The notes under the pieces were generated by a model. It saw nothing but the letters and a program-made list of their open reading frames with translations, did no database searches and was not told the DNA's origin. This document shows, in pieces, positions 1 to 10,785 of a stretch of DNA of 64,000 nucleotides. The stretch covers positions 6,054,756 through 6,118,755 of the forward strand of contig OY811971.1 of NCBI GenBank assembly GCA_963681505.1, in the 5' to 3' direction. Within the stretch, counting starts at the first letter, position 1. Every line of letters begins with the position of its first letter. The translations under genes and the position numbers were made by a program. Origin of the DNA: Eunapius fragilis (lineage: Eukaryota > Porifera > Demospongiae > Spongillida > Spongillidae).

Positions 1-138
1 GAAGAGGGGAAGATGGCACAATGTGATCTTTGCAATGAACGATTTCACCAAACGTGTGAGAGCATCCCAGATGGAGTTTGGATGGATAAGGATAAATGGC
101 TCTGCACTGCATGCAGCAAATACCTGTCTGACACATGA
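1..138 (+). CDS. PHD finger, C-terminal end of a protein cut by the window edge
   Basis: The frame is open from base 1 and stops at 136-138. It reads CDLCNERFHQTCESI followed by a Trp and CTAC, which is the second half of a PHD zinc finger (C-x2-C, H-x2-C, then W-x-C-x2-C). PHD fingers bind histone tails in host proteins, but they also sit at the C-terminus of Ginger-type transposon proteins. Two other such fingers occur in this window (near 36.0 kb and 40.1 kb), both in Ginger-like elements. A palindrome array follows at 505-700, as at the ends of those elements, so a transposon origin is inferred. The N-terminal part lies outside the window. A host PHD protein remains possible. Confidence 0.55.
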   Translation, partial: EEGKMAQCDLCNERFHQTCESIPDGVWMDKDKWLCTACSKYLSDT

Positions 139-504
139 AGTTTTTTGTGATATCATGTTACCAATCATTACTCCTGAACACACGGATAAGCTAAATCATA
201 TACTCGCACATGAATCTTAATTAATTCATACATCTTTACATTTTAAATTTACACAAGGATATGCCTTGCATTGAAATGAGAGCCTTATAGAAACTAATTA
301 GCCTGCTCTGCACATTATGTAACTACCCAAATATAGTTTTGGACACTTGTAACAATCAGATTTTACAGATGAAATGCAAGGACGAGCGGGCACGCACATA
401 CATGTACATAGCATGATGTTTGCAAATACATGCACATCAAGCGTGTAACGATTTCATTGTATTAAATGTATATGTCAGGCCTGTATTTATAAAGCTAGGA
501 CATT
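139..504. other. Stretch without a recognised gene
   Basis: AT-rich sequence between the PHD-finger stop codon and the palindrome array. No conserved reading frame was recognised. It is probably the 3' untranslated and subterminal part of the element that encodes the PHD finger. Confidence 0.4.
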
Positions 505-960
505 CTATCCTAGGCACCAGTGTCCCCCCATGGGGGGACACTGGTGCCCAGGGTAGGACATTTATGCCTAGGCATAAATGTCCCCTACGGACATATATGC
601 CTAGGCATAATTGTCCGGGGGACAATGGTGCCTAGGCACGAGTGTCCGGGGGACATTGGTGCCTAGGCATGAATGTCCGGGGGGACATTTTGCGGTGGGG
701 ACAACCATGCCTACGACACCGTGTCACTCCTTGCGTGGCCATCGGCGTACAATACATCAGAGCCATGGTGCATGGGGTAGGCGGGGTCGATTTAAAGTTA
801 CAGCTGGGCTGAAAAGCACCTATTTACGTTCTGTACGCACTGATGCATGCCGGTGTCATAGCGGATTGTGCCCCCCCCCCCCCCCCCCCCCCCCGGATAG
901 TGTTCGCTAGCGGATTGTCCCCCCCCCCCCCCCCCCCCTTCGCGAAATATGTCCCCCTTT
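505..960. repeat. Array of short palindromes followed by two C homopolymers
   Basis: From about 505 to 700 the sequence is a chain of perfect or near-perfect palindromes: a GTGTCCCCCC/GGGGGGACAC hairpin, several GCCTAGGC cores and ATTGTCC/GGACAAT units. At about 860-945 come two C runs, each preceded by GCGGATTGT, the second with GCTAGCGGATTGT. The GCTAGCGGA motif next to TTGTCCCCC recurs at 34.8-34.9 kb, just outside another PHD-bearing Ginger-like element. I infer that this is the terminal region of the element whose PHD finger opens the window. Confidence 0.5.
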
Positions 961-1805
961 AAAACACACACGCATGCACGCACTCACGCACGAAAGCCGA
1001 ATTAATAACGAAATATTTTCCATACCGTGCACGGGGTAGGTGTTTTATACTGGAGTTTACAGGTATCTATAACCATGGCCAATAAAGTACATACAACTAT
1101 ACAAGTGTAATGTCATAAATTGCTGCATGCACATTCACCGGATAATATGGTAGAAAAGGTATAATGTTCAATCACATACGCTTTACATTATGTTTGCCAC
1201 ATGTCCATTGCTCTTCATTTGTGTGGCCATATTGCAGCCATGTGTACTGCATTCCGCATTTGGCATTCACAAATATTGGAGTCTGTAGTAGATGGGCAGC
1301 AGCAAAAATTTCTATTTCACTTGCCCAAATCAGTACTTAGTGTCTCCATCTTTGTTTTCCTTAGGTAGTCATTCATTGCTTCATTGTCTTTTACGTAGGA
1401 TGCAAGGACAGAAGGATTCTGACTCATAAATGTTGTTATTAATGGGCGAAGCTCATGGTGACTATCATGAGATCCTGTTACTGCATATGCCTAAGACCGG
1501 AAAAAAAAACAGTTTCCGTCTCCTCTTATTCTCACTTTAGCAACGGGTGAGAGGTGCCTGCTGACAACGTATGGTTGGAGCTGATGGACCACGTTTCCTC
1601 TGACATATTTGTTGTAACCTAGCTATATCCGTGTCCCGCGAGGACGTAAGGGTCACCCAGTCTCTAGGCCGACAACACAAAGGAATTAAAGAATCGCACA
1701 GCAGTACAATACGCGCGCATATACAATGTATCAGGAACTACGATAGTAGTTCCTATAACCCGGGTCGTGAATATCATTAAAAAAAAAACGCGACCAGCGC
1801 TAGCG
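961..1805. other. Intergenic, no gene recognised
   Basis: No convincing reading frame on either strand and no structured repeat apart from short A runs. Nothing further can be supported. Confidence 0.4.
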
Positions 1806-3357
1806 TTTTGGCGATAAGTGGCTGGTATGAATATTCACTATGAATACATTTATTACGTGGCAACCGTTGCTATCCTCCATCTTGACGGGCAAATTTTCAT
1901 TGCGTTGTACGAGACCCTATTGTGTTAACGATGCCAGAGTTCCAGCAGATCCAGTTCAGCGACAGAGATGGTATATTAGGATTTACACTAATGTATTGCA
2001 TGGCTGATTTCACTAAAGACATGGGAAACACTCTTTCAGTACGCTTGACAATCTGACCAAACATTGACATTGTTATGCGGCCAAGTCGATGTCAAACATA
2101 AGATGGAATGAGATTGCTCTCTAGTACACTTCTCAACAACAAAATTTCATCCAAGCTATATTTTATTGCCAGTGTTTCATGCACAGCCTCTGACAATTTA
2201 ACAAGTTCATGTGATGTGCATTGAGTGTGCTTGTGGTAATATAGGCTGGTGAGTTGAGGAGGTAGATTGCTTTCTATATCTCTTAAGTTAGTTGAGATGA
2301 TTTAGATGTTGGCTCATATCCAGGAGTTACAGTGAACAGAGCCTGCGGGTGCACTTGGATATACCTTGTGGATTGCATCAAATAGAACCATTTTCTTCAA
2401 TATTGGTAATGGATGATGTGGTGATGTGGAAATATTAGAACAGTGATTTCCTTTAATTGACTTTAGGTCTTTCAGAGTTGATCTTTTGAATGTTGGGTTG
2501 ATGGTTTTGCCTGTTCATAACTAACTTTTTAAACTGCATTTATAAAAGTGCTGCTTACCTTCTTTGAAAAAGCTTGCAATTGGTTCCAACACATGGAAGA
2601 GAAGTACTAATCTGGCTGTTAAAATCTGAAGTATTTAATAGCACTGCAGCCACATGTGAGCACACTTCCCCTAAGTAATTTGTAGTGTCACATAGTACAA
2701 TAAAAATGAATGTATCTCACCCAGCCATACATGCATGTGTAATGTGCAGTCACAATTGATTCAGATCAACTGCCACCCAGGGCTCAGGTGGTTTATCATT
2801 CAACTTCTGTGATGGATTAACCTTCGCTTTTAAGATGCAATGTGTGCCATCTATGCCTATGCTGTGATAAATGCTTGAACTCAACCATGTTCCAATGCAC
2901 ACACCATTTAGGACAATAAACCTCTGATAATAGTGTAAGCTTCAAGACTTTTGTATGCCTTGAGCTTCTCCAGTGTGTATCTCAATAAAGTGTGTACACA
3001 AGCTTGGAAAGTCCACAGGGGCCATAACAATATGTCATCAATCCATTCAGTGCTGGGAAACGGATAAAGGTTGACGCTTGCGAGAGTTGACATGTTTGGC
3101 TCACCCACCCTGACCTCCCACAAAGACATTGTAGCTTCTTCACAATAGCGATCTAAATCGAGTCCTTGCAAGGTAGAAGTGTAGTTTTTAGTCATTGATA
3201 GAACGTTGTAGAGAAAAGTCGGCCGTTTGCTCGTCAGTATGGCCACGTGCTAGGGATATCGTATGAAAATTTGCCCGTCAAGATGGAGGATAGCAACGGT
3301 TGCCACGTAATAAATGTATTCACAGTGATTATTCATACCAGCCACTTATCGCCAAAA
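1806..3357. mobile_element. TIR element carrying a SWIM-finger gene remnant
   Basis: Bases 1806-1900 and 3263-3357 are inverted copies of each other over about 95 bp, starting TTTTGGCGATAAGTGG and ending near GGCAAATTTTCAT, with only a few mismatches. Inside, on the minus strand, lies a protein remnant with a SWIM zinc finger of the type found next to YqaJ exonuclease domains in transposon-borne genes of cnidarians, sponges and fish. The internal 1.36 kb is too short for the full protein, so this is an internally deleted copy. No clear target-site duplication was identified. Confidence 0.7.
2640..3246 (-). pseudogene. N-terminal part of a SWIM/YqaJ-type transposon protein
   Basis: Reading from 3246 leftwards, the protein begins MAILTSKRPTFLYN and runs 112 residues to LEKLKAYKSLEAY, a motif typical of this family just before the SWIM finger. 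Further along the minus strand other frames give AKVNPSQKLNDKPPEPWVAV, then CAHYTCM and, after about 50 nt that look like a short intron, GEVCSHVAAVLL. Together the Cys and His residues match the C-x-C...C-x-H SWIM zinc finger. The downstream YqaJ exonuclease domain expected in full-length relatives is missing. Frame changes and lack of the nuclease domain indicate a dead copy. Family naming rests on motif memory, not on a search. Confidence 0.6.
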
Positions 3358-3435
3358 GGGGTCTATAACTCCCGTACCAAGAAACGGATAGTTTAGCTCT
3401 TTGTTCCTATCGAACCAGAAGGTCATTTAAATGTT

Positions 3436-3855
3436 TTGTTCCAGTCTTCAAACTCTTTGCTTCAAAAGAACAAAAAAGCTCGTGGTTTTCCTCGTCCCCA
3501 GGCCAATTCTTCTCCGTCGTCATCATCGTCTTCTTCTTCTCGGGTGGGTATAACTCCGGATAGGAAAGGTTTAAAAGAGCGCAAATTATACCAATTGCTT
3601 TATAGAATCTCCTGGAAGGACATCTTCAGGTATCAAATAAAGCATACAACTGACATACGTAATCATTGCGTAATATGGAGTGCTATGTTTAACCGTTCCC
3701 ATGGCGACATTTACGTATATTTAGAATTGTGCAAACAAAAGAGAGCTAAACAACGAGAGGAATATTTCCAAAGTCGAGACGACGAGTTAGAATTCTCCCA
3801 CGTACCGTACAGTGATCCCAAACAAAAGCGGGCGTCTGCTCGTGACGGTAATTGA
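3436..3855 (+). CDS. Hypothetical basic protein, 139 residues
   Basis: An open frame of 139 codons starting at an ATG near the right end of the SWIM element. Residues 1-45 are Ser/Pro/Lys-rich low complexity with a run of eight Ser. Residues 46-110 are more ordered, with ISWKDIFRYQIKH and a later IWSAMFNRSHGD, faintly like the W-K and FKAWA landmarks of an IRF DNA-binding domain. The C-terminus is charged. A 28-bp G run begins immediately after the stop. The resemblance to IRF is weak and the product may be a partial exon or spurious. Confidence 0.3.
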   Translation: MFQSSNSLLQKNKKARGFPRPQANSSPSSSSSSSSRVGITPDRKGLKERKLYQLLYRISWKDIFRYQIKHTTDIRNHCVIWSAMFNRSHGDIYVYLELCKQKRAKQREEYFQSRDDELEFSHVPYSDPKQKRASARDGN

Positions 3856-3929
3856 AGCGGGGGGGGGGGGGGGGGGGGGGGGGGAGGGAGGCACTTGCCA
3901 GTATTAATAATCGATAAAAAAGGAAAAGA

Positions 3930-4216
3930 ACAAGTAAAGAAAATCATTCTCTGACGAGAAAGTTGGTGGGATATAAGAATTGGAGGCAAAGTGGGTGTAA
4001 AAAGGAGGGGAACAAGGTTTTGAGAAAAGGGTAATGAGACAAAAATCCTATATTTAGCACTTCTTTTGGTTCTGTTACATTTGTACGTGCTAAATATAGG
4101 ATTTTTGTCTCATTACCCTTTTCTCAAAACCTTGTTTCGCTCCTTTTTACACCACTTTTGCCTCCAATTCCTATATCCCACCAACTTTCTCGTCAGAGAA
4201 TGTTTTTCTTTACTTG
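3930..4216. mobile_element. Foldback MITE, family FB1, full-length copy
   Basis: Almost the entire 287 bp is one inverted repeat. It starts ACAAGTAAAGAAAATCATTC and the reverse complement of the same sequence ends the element, with a loop of about 30 nt near 4070. The arms contain GAGAAAGTTGGTGGGATATA, a GTAAAAAGG block, and GCTAAATATAGGATTTTTGT next to the loop. A second full copy lies at 50723-51015 and partial copies at 5615-5711 and 20880-21030. No protein is encoded, so it must depend on another element's transposase. Confidence 0.85.
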
Positions 4217-4477
4217 TATGAATATACAACCAATCGAAATGCTACAACACGCAATGTTACGTAACAATGGTAATAGCTGGTACGGGATCTCGATAAGAGG
4301 TCAGGATACCGGCTACAGTATTGTAGACCAAGGTCTCGACATTTCTTTTGTTTTTCCACTCTCTGCAAACTGGCCAGTATGACATTGTGGCAGTCACTTT
4401 CTTCTCATCACTAATAACATAGTCCTCTTCACAGTTATGCTTTGTTATCAGAGAGATGTCACAGCTAAATTCCGCAA

Positions 4478-4499
4478 CCCCCCCCCCCCCTCCCCCCTG
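4478..4499. repeat. C-rich homopolymer tract
   Basis: A run of C interrupted by one T. One of about ten long C/G tracts in this window (others near 880, 917, 3858, 7668, 16097, 19461, 31018, 54816, 54866 and 54986). Confidence 0.8.
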
Positions 4500-4696
4500 G
4501 ATATTTGGGTGTAGCAGGTGCACTTACAAGAGTACATGACAGTAGTGGGCTATGTGCACTTAGCCCCGGCCTGAAAATAAAGAAATATAAACATGTAACC
4601 ATGCATGTGCATGACAGCAAATACAATATGCTAAAACTCTTACATTAACAGTGCTAGGACCTGCTGGTGATTGAGGTGCCAAGTCACCTGCAGAAC

Positions 4697-4698
<2 letters not shown>

Positions 4699-4751
<53 letters not shown>

Positions 4752-4761
4752 ACACACACAA
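4699..4761. repeat. (CA)n microsatellite
   Basis: About 30 CA dinucleotides with one TC interruption. Simple repeat, no coding role. Confidence 0.95.
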
Positions 4762-4897
4762 TGCACAGTGATTATGCACACACAGAGAATCTTCTTAGGC
4801 CAAAATAGTCCAAACTTTTTTTTTTAAAAACAGAAATCAATTATGATATATTCCTCACAATAAAGCCTTTATTCATGCCTTTAAAAGCAACTAATCT

Positions 4898-5155
4898 GGA
4901 ATAGCTGATGCTAAAGTTAACTTGGCCCAAGTTCAGATAAAGTTGGCCGAGGCTAATGTCAAGGTCACTGAGCAGGAGGTTAAGATAGCTGAATATAAGT
5001 ATAAAGAAGAAATGAAAACAACTATTGCTGCCAGAATAGCTGATGCTAATGCTGAAGTGGCCAAATGTAAGCTGCAGAAAAAGGAACCCGACTCGATTTC
5101 CCAAATGCGAATATTCATAAGCATATGTTTCGTAAACTTAATAATGTTATTATAA
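4898..5155 (+). CDS. Coiled-coil fragment of unknown origin
   Basis: The frame contains about 60 residues of Ala/Glu/Lys/Val-rich heptad-like sequence (LAQVQIKLAEANVKVTEQEV and onward to ANAEVAKCKLQ), which would form a long helix. The phrase encoded by AATAGCTGATGCTAA occurs twice, at about 4902 and 5036, suggesting an internal duplication. Coding character ends near 5075, where a sequence repeated at 5482 begins. Probably a fragment of a host or transposon gene. No family recognised. Confidence 0.3.
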   Translation, partial: GIADAKVNLAQVQIKLAEANVKVTEQEVKIAEYKYKEEMKTTIAARIADANAEVAKCKLQKKEPDSISQMRIFISICFVNLIMLL

Positions 5156-5540
5156 ACAATAAATAATTATATAAAGAAATAAATAAATAGATGAAATATC
5201 AATGAAAAAGGTTTACATAGCTGAGAGGTTGACCTTGTATGCTGTCAGCAATTGCAAGGTCAATGGATGATTCAAAGAGATGTTGTGGTCTATGGTACGA
5301 TGAGCGGGAACCCCTGAAGGCACATGACAGCCGATCTTAGTAGGGAGACGCTCAATTTGCAACGAAGCCAGAATAATGTCAGCTGTATGGCTGCTCCTGC
5401 TTGTCCGCGATCAACAATGCAAGTCTCTTGAATACCACATGCAGTTGCAGTGGATCCCAATCCGCCTGTGATTGAGAAAACTAATGGAGAAAAAGGAACC
5501 AAACTCGATTTCCCGAATGAGAATATTCATATGCACGTTT
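5076..5540. repeat. Direct repeat pair of about 50 bp flanking a LINE scrap
   Basis: The stretch GAAAAAGGAACCCGACTCGA through AATATTCATA at 5077-5125 recurs with a few changes at 5483-5530. Between the copies lies about 360 bp including a minus-strand LINE C-terminal fragment. This may be a tandem duplication or the trace of two insertions of the same element. Confidence 0.55.
5290..5502 (-). pseudogene. C-terminal scrap of a LINE of the same type as the 48.6-50.1 kb copy
   Basis: The minus frame reads FSPLVFSITGGLGSTATA, then a divergent segment, then LFWLRCKLSVSLLRSAVMCL. The same order (GGxGxTAT ... WLRCxLSxSLLxSxxxCxxG) ends the LINE protein at 48.6 kb, where it reads MGPTATTFYKRLA and GWLRCRLSFSLLHSSILCIR. 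It is the extreme C-terminus of a non-LTR retrotransposon ORF, 5'-truncated. Fewer than 80 residues remain. Confidence 0.65.
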
Positions 5541-5614
5541 CTTTTCCAGTTCAGCACGGCGGTAGCACTGTGGTGATGGGACATTGCTTAAAGTAGCACA
5601 GAAGGGATTGAAAA

Positions 5615-5711
5615 CCCTAACAGCCCTTTTTCCCTTACATTATACACCACCATTGCCTTCAAATCCTATATCCCACCAACATTCTCACAGAGTAGGTTTT
5701 TTATTACTTGT
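5615..5711. mobile_element. FB1 foldback MITE, right arm only
   Basis: The segment from CCCTTTTTCCCTTAC through CCACCATTGCCTTCAAATCC to TTTTTTATTACTTGT matches the right arm of the FB1 copies at 3930-4216 and 50723-51015. The left arm is not present, so the copy is truncated or rearranged. Confidence 0.7.
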
Positions 5712-6205
5712 AGCCATTTAGTTGTGTACTGATTGTGACTGTGTACTGTATGAGTCCGCTCCAGTTTATGAGTTGCACTGAGTGACCAAGCCCATAATGA
5801 ATTATTCATATCGGACCCCCCTCCGTCGCCGAAATGCCACTGTGTGCATGTAATTTTGGATAGTGGTCGCTAAGGCACTATACATGTAGAATAAAAGCGA
5901 TACACCAAACCCACAAGTGTGGCCCGAGACGGAAGTTTACGGGTGTACATCGGAAATTATAGTAATTAATTTTATTTACACGCGTAGGCAATGAATATAA
6001 TTACCGGGCATCCCACAAGTGCGTAATTATGGTACTGCTTTTTTATAAATGTTATCGTTGTTAGTATATTGTGGAGACCAGGTGGCTTCACCCGGTTTCA
6101 TGTGCGTAGAACTCCTTTAGCAGGGTAGCTCTACTTTAACACTTATTTTTATTTACACTGTCTCCAGTGTGTCAATGCAGTGCAGCTTTAAAAATTACTT
6201 GGTGA
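5712..6205. other. Intergenic, no gene recognised
   Basis: AT-rich sequence with no supported reading frame or structured repeat. It ends with the left target-site duplication of the hAT element. Confidence 0.4.
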
Positions 6206-7305
6206 CAGTCAGGGCTGCCAAAGGCCAGCCGGCCTGTCAGGCCGAACCCCTCACATGCCAGGCCGGACCACGCCCCTCATTGTGCCAATACATGCATATA
6301 GTATATGACTAATTTATACATGTACAAATCACGCTTACTTCTTGTTCAGAGTTCAAATATTAAATGTAGTGAAGATGATCGATTGTGAAATAATAAAAAA
6401 TCATACTGAGATGCAAATAAATATTATTATTTATAGTACCTTGAACAATAGTATTAATTGACTTATTTCTTTCGAAGCATCCATGCATTGTGCTTTAGCA
6501 TAATTATGCCTCCAGCCGTTGGGAAAGTACATGCAGGTTCGCTCCTGGATCAAAATTGCTCTTGAAAACACTCCGCTCTCTGATGGAGCGGATGACGCTG
6601 GAATAGCCAGGTACATTCGAGCAAGCTTTGCAATAGTGGGAAATTGTGTGTTGTGCATTTTACACTATTCCATGCAAGCAATCTAAAGAGGCCACGACAT
6701 CTACTGATCTGTTCTCCAAGCGTCGAAGCCATGCAAGCATACATTCCTTAACTGTGTTGCGAAGACTGCTACACACATGCACATTGTTGTTCATCCTTGT
6801 GATGCCTTTCAATGTGTCTAGACAAATTAAAGTGCAGTGTTCTCTGGAGAACGGCCTGTGGTAGTAATCACACCACGCTTAATCTGCGTAGGCCTACTCC
6901 TTTGATGTATAGACCTTGAAATGAGGCCAGATAGCGGATGTGTTTACACTACTATACAGTACTATCATAGATAATATCTATGGTACTATACTAAACCATC
7001 GCAATGGCGCGAATCTCACGAGTTCCTCGGGATTGTATTCCCACAGATCCGGGTTTGAAACAGGTTTGAGCCGCTGAGCAGAAGGTATAGGAATTGTAGA
7101 AACCGACGGACACGCTTTGTAATCGTAGAAACCGGCAGACACGCTTCGTTGATTGACAACGCAATAACGTAACATAAAAAAATTAATGATTGACTTTTAT
7201 AAACTATAATATCCACTAATTTGGCCTGCCAGGCCGACCTGTCAGGCCGGACTGGCAGGCCGGCCGGCCTCAGGCCGGACCCCTAGCCGGCCTACGGCAG
7301 CCCTG
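6206..7305. mobile_element. Internally deleted hAT transposon, GGCC-rich ends
   Basis: The left end reads CAGTCAGGGCTGCC and the right end is the inverse GGCAGCCCTG, the CAGGG termini typical of hAT elements. Both subterminal regions are packed with GGCCGG/CAGGCC motifs. CTTGGTGA at 6198-6205 and CTTGGTGT at 7306-7313 are a probable 8-bp target duplication with one mismatch; the left end carries four extra bases (CAGT) before CAGGG. Inside, on the minus strand, is the C-terminal dimerisation segment of a hAT transposase. A related element with a perfect 8-bp duplication occupies 35103-38769. Confidence 0.85.
6431..6660 (-). pseudogene. hAT transposase, C-terminal dimerisation region
   Basis: The minus frame contains FPTIAKLARMYLAIPASSAP followed by SE and VFSRA, the conserved core of the hAT family C-terminal dimerisation domain (consensus YLAIPATSAPSERVFSxAG). 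One residue of the SERVFS motif is altered. The BED finger and the catalytic RNase H-like core are absent from the 1.1-kb element, so the fragment cannot code for an active transposase. Confidence 0.85.
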
Positions 7306-7871
7306 CTTGGTGTGGTAAATGATTTATTCAGCGCTCAATTCTATTGATTCAGAATCGAGGAAAACATCCAAATCGTATGCATTAGGGCACGCTACGCTCA
7401 AGGCAGACTAGTAAGGAATTTGTGATCGCTTTCTCACTATACGGACACCTTTGGCAAGGTCGGTACACTTTTGGCAGCTAAAACAATACCAATTTTGGCT
7501 GCCAAAAGTGTGCAACCGCCCCGGTTACCATTACTGCACGGTACAATTTTTGTGTGACAGGGCGTGATAGAATTCTTAAAGTGAGAGATTGAAGATATCA
7601 GTTGAGTTTCACCCTGTGACAGCTGTTCGGTAGCGAGAACGGCAGTACCTCACACTCCATCATCCTACCTCCCCCCCCCCCCCCACACACACACTCACAC
7701 AATGTCGCGTCAAAATGCCGGGGAAGCACGTACTATATGTCCGGCGTAGACTACGAGGCGAATGCGATGTTTGCCCACAGCGCGTTTATTATTGGTCGCC
7801 TAATTTATTTAATATTCTATCTCAAGGAAGTCAGCCTATACGTTTACAATGACTGCTCATTACAAGCTGTA
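7306..7871. other. Upstream region of the Ig/FN3 gene
   Basis: Contains a short hairpin at 7468-7515 (CACTTTTGGCAGC paired with GCTGCCAAAAGTG around a 20-nt loop) and a C run followed by CA repeats at 7667-7699. An in-frame ATG at 7737 would add 45 residues to the receptor-like protein. No clear core promoter was recognised. Confidence 0.4.
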
Positions 7872-10785
7872 ATGTTCTCGAGGGCAACTTGTCACTTTAT
7901 CACCGCAATCTTCTTCTTGTTCGGAGATGTTCGGGGTGAGTATCCTTAACGCTAAAACGTGTTCGTAGGCAATATAGTGGTGTAAAAAAACGTATCTATG
8001 ACCGAAACTGATCTATAGTATATAAAAATCTGATAGGATCGAGAATACTACTAATTAGGAGAGGAATGTTGGTGTCTAGGATCTGAATATACTTCCTCTA
8101 CGGTTCCAAATTGTTTTTATTTTTATTTTTTATTTTGCTACGGGTCTTTAATAATCCATGATTGGAAATGGGTGCAAATGTGAGTGAGTGAATAGTGACT
8201 GCATAATTTAATCAACCCCTGTTATTACTTATTGATAATTCATTTATATTAAACTTTCACCGTATCAATTGTTAAGGTCAGCGTGTCGGGGTCTCCTGGA
8301 AAGGTATCACTGTTGCCAACAACAGCCTGGTGACCCTCTCAGTCATACCAAATCGAATCAGCACGTTAGGCGTAACAGCATTCCAGGCCCCCCTCGTGTG
8401 CCAGGGTATAACAGGTGGACAATGGTACCAACCTGATGGAGTACTGCATCCCCCGGCAACACCAGACCCTCCAACAACTCCTGGAGGTTTTGGTCAGCGA
8501 AATGTGTCAGCAGGAGTAGAGTTATATCGTGGGACACCTGCCGATTTCCCACATGGTGTTCAATGTTGCACCAACACCTCCATCACACTTTGCGTTGGTG
8601 TTTACTCTGATCCCATGTTAGCAGCATCAGCTGGGCTAGCTGTCTCAAACATTAACAACTTAGATCTCTCCATTGCATCCACTTGTGAGGAACAAAATGC
8701 TCTTTTATGCATGCATTAAGAATTAAGGTACTCCCACTCCCACCACAGATGGTCCTAACATCACAGGAGGTGTCCTATTTAAACTGTTGACACCTTCAAA
8801 TGTTGATCCACCAGTGTTCCAGTTGACCTGCACCAGCACTAGCTCTCCTCCCACAACTGTGCAATGGACCATCAATGGAGGTCCAGTTAATGATGGTATC
8901 TATGCTTCTTCTCAGGTAGTTCTAGATCGGCCAACCTCTACATACAATAACATCCTGACTGTTACTGGGAGAGCACTTGGGATATACGCATGCACCATCA
9001 CCACAACATGCTCACCTGTATGTGGAGCTACAGGGTTCACCCTCAACCCAAGGTCTGCAAACTCGTCACTCATCATTCAAGGTACGTCAGCTTGCTACTG
9101 AACGGGTGCTTTGTTCTCATATCCTTGCATACAGCTCCTCCCAGCACACCCACTAATGTCACTGCTGTGCAGTTGGGTCCCTCATCTGCCATTGTGTCAT
9201 GGGCTGCACCAACCTCCGGTGGCCCTGTGACCAGATATGACATATACTATGTGGCTGACAGATCTATATTAGATGCTAGTTAATGTATCATTGTTGGTAC
9301 AACCACTTCCAGCTCTTATGTCATAACTGACCTACAAGTTGACATTCAATACAACATCTCAGTTGTAGCTGTGGGGACCCATTTCCCATCTCAGAGCAAT
9401 GCTGCTGATGCGTCTGTGTCCATTATAGGTAACAGTTTCTTCTCCTCTTCTCTGTAAACACTTTCCATGTTGCATGCAGTCATTGGAAATAAACAAAAAT
9501 ATTTATTACCCTACTATGTTTATATGGTTTGGTGTTAGGGTAAGCGGCAAAGGTAGTGACACCAAATTAATAGTGTCATGTGCAATTCTGCTCAGCACAT
9601 TTAAATAACGCACTTCATTTGTAAACACCAGAACATGAACCAGGTACACAATTACAAGTCATCAACAGTACTTTTACAACAATTACAATCACATGGGAGC
9701 CCTCTGTTGAAGACCTCCATGGGGTGGCAGTCACATATAAGGTGATCTACAACCTTAATGGGTCAGTCAACACCTACAGCACAACCACACAGCCCGTAAC
9801 AATAACAGGACTTGTACCAAAGACAACATACACCTTATTCGTCATTGGCTACACCATCACAAGACATTGGACACTGCAGGAGGTACGCAGCACCACTGCA
9901 GCTATACGTAAGTAAAAACCTTACCATTGTAACCACTCCCTCTAATTTGTCATTGATTACCCACTTCAAACCAAATTATGTCATTGCACACTTCCTTCAC
10001 GCAGCTAATGTTGGAGGTGTGGTTGTGATGGGAACCAGTGCATCATCTGTAAGGGTGGCCTGGCTAGCTGTCCAAATCCCTCCTGATGGCATCCTGACAG
10101 GGTACTCGGTGTATTATTCATGCATATGCAGTTCCCTTTCCAACACTTCTTCTAATGGGCAGCAAATCTGGTACATGGCTCAGACCTTTCCACCAACCAC
10201 CACTGCTGAAGTCATCACCAACCTTGATCCAAATGGATTGCACTGGTTCACTGTAGTAGCAGTGGTCACAATATCGGGGCAGTTGTACAGTGGAGAGGTA
10301 GACACGGCTTTGGTGGTGAACATATCCTTGATCCATTTCAGTTCGGGCTCAACTGCAGTGTGGACTAGTGTGGATGCTCTCAGCAATACATCTGCGTCAT
10401 ATTCTGGAGGTGTGCTTGAATATACCTTAGCTGGTGGTCTTGCTGCTGTGTTTGTAGTAGTAATGCTCACTACTGCCACTGTAATTGTTGTAAGGGTGGT
10501 GATCCTTGTCAGGAAAAGGAGGTGTGGTCATGCCATGTTAGTTTTACTCGTACATATTAATAAATTATCTGACATCTTACCCATGATAGAGCCTCTGTTA
10601 TTTCTTCTGGGTCAAAAAATATCTCTCCTGATGTCTGGTAAGGCTGGCAGTTACTAGATTGCTTCATTACTTGAGTTCGACTTATTTATAGTGACGGGAT
10701 AGTGATGCAACCGTGTGATCCATATGGTGAAATAACGACTGGGCAAGTCTACGAAGTAGTAAACTACACTGAATTGCCAGATTGA
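7872..10785 (+). CDS. Type I membrane protein: Ig-like domain, three FN3 domains, TM, tyrosine-motif tail
   Basis: Eight exons can be traced with consistent phase: 7872-7935, 8277-8684, 8749-9081, 9135-9428, 9633-9907, 10005-10536, 10590-10637, 10692-10785. Exon 1 gives a signal peptide (MFSRATCHFITAIFFLFG); this ATG is preferred over the in-frame ATG at 7737 because it puts the hydrophobic core at the N-terminus. Exon 2 is a Cys-containing extracellular segment, exon 3 an Ig-like domain, and exons 4-6 FN3 domains (first: APPSTPTNVTAVQLGPSSAI). Exon 6 ends with a transmembrane helix and a KRRCGH stop-transfer. The last two exons give a short tail with DPYGEI, VYEVV and VNYTEL, the last fitting the ITIM consensus. 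A cell-adhesion or receptor role at the plasma membrane is inferred. A TAA at 9281-9283 interrupts the first FN3 domain, so this allele may be damaged or the base wrong. Confidence 0.8.
9281..9283 (+). other. In-frame stop codon inside the first FN3 domain
   Basis: The frame reads SILDAS, TAA, CIIVGTTTSSSYVITDLQV with good FN3 sequence on both sides, so the stop is not at a domain edge. A 34-nt GT...AG intron spanning it is conceivable but would be unusually short and would delete conserved residues. Either this allele is disabled or the base is an assembly error. Confidence 0.6.

Noticed and set aside
798-983. Glycine-rich minus-strand peptide
   Set aside because: It is produced by the C homopolymers at 860-940.
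3560-3780. IRF-type DNA-binding domain in the 139-codon frame
   Set aside because: Only two short landmarks resemble the domain and the tryptophan spacing is incomplete; kept as hypothetical.
9250-9295. A 34-nt intron removing the stop in the first FN3 domain
   Set aside because: It is shorter than the other introns here and would delete residues expected in the FN3 strand.
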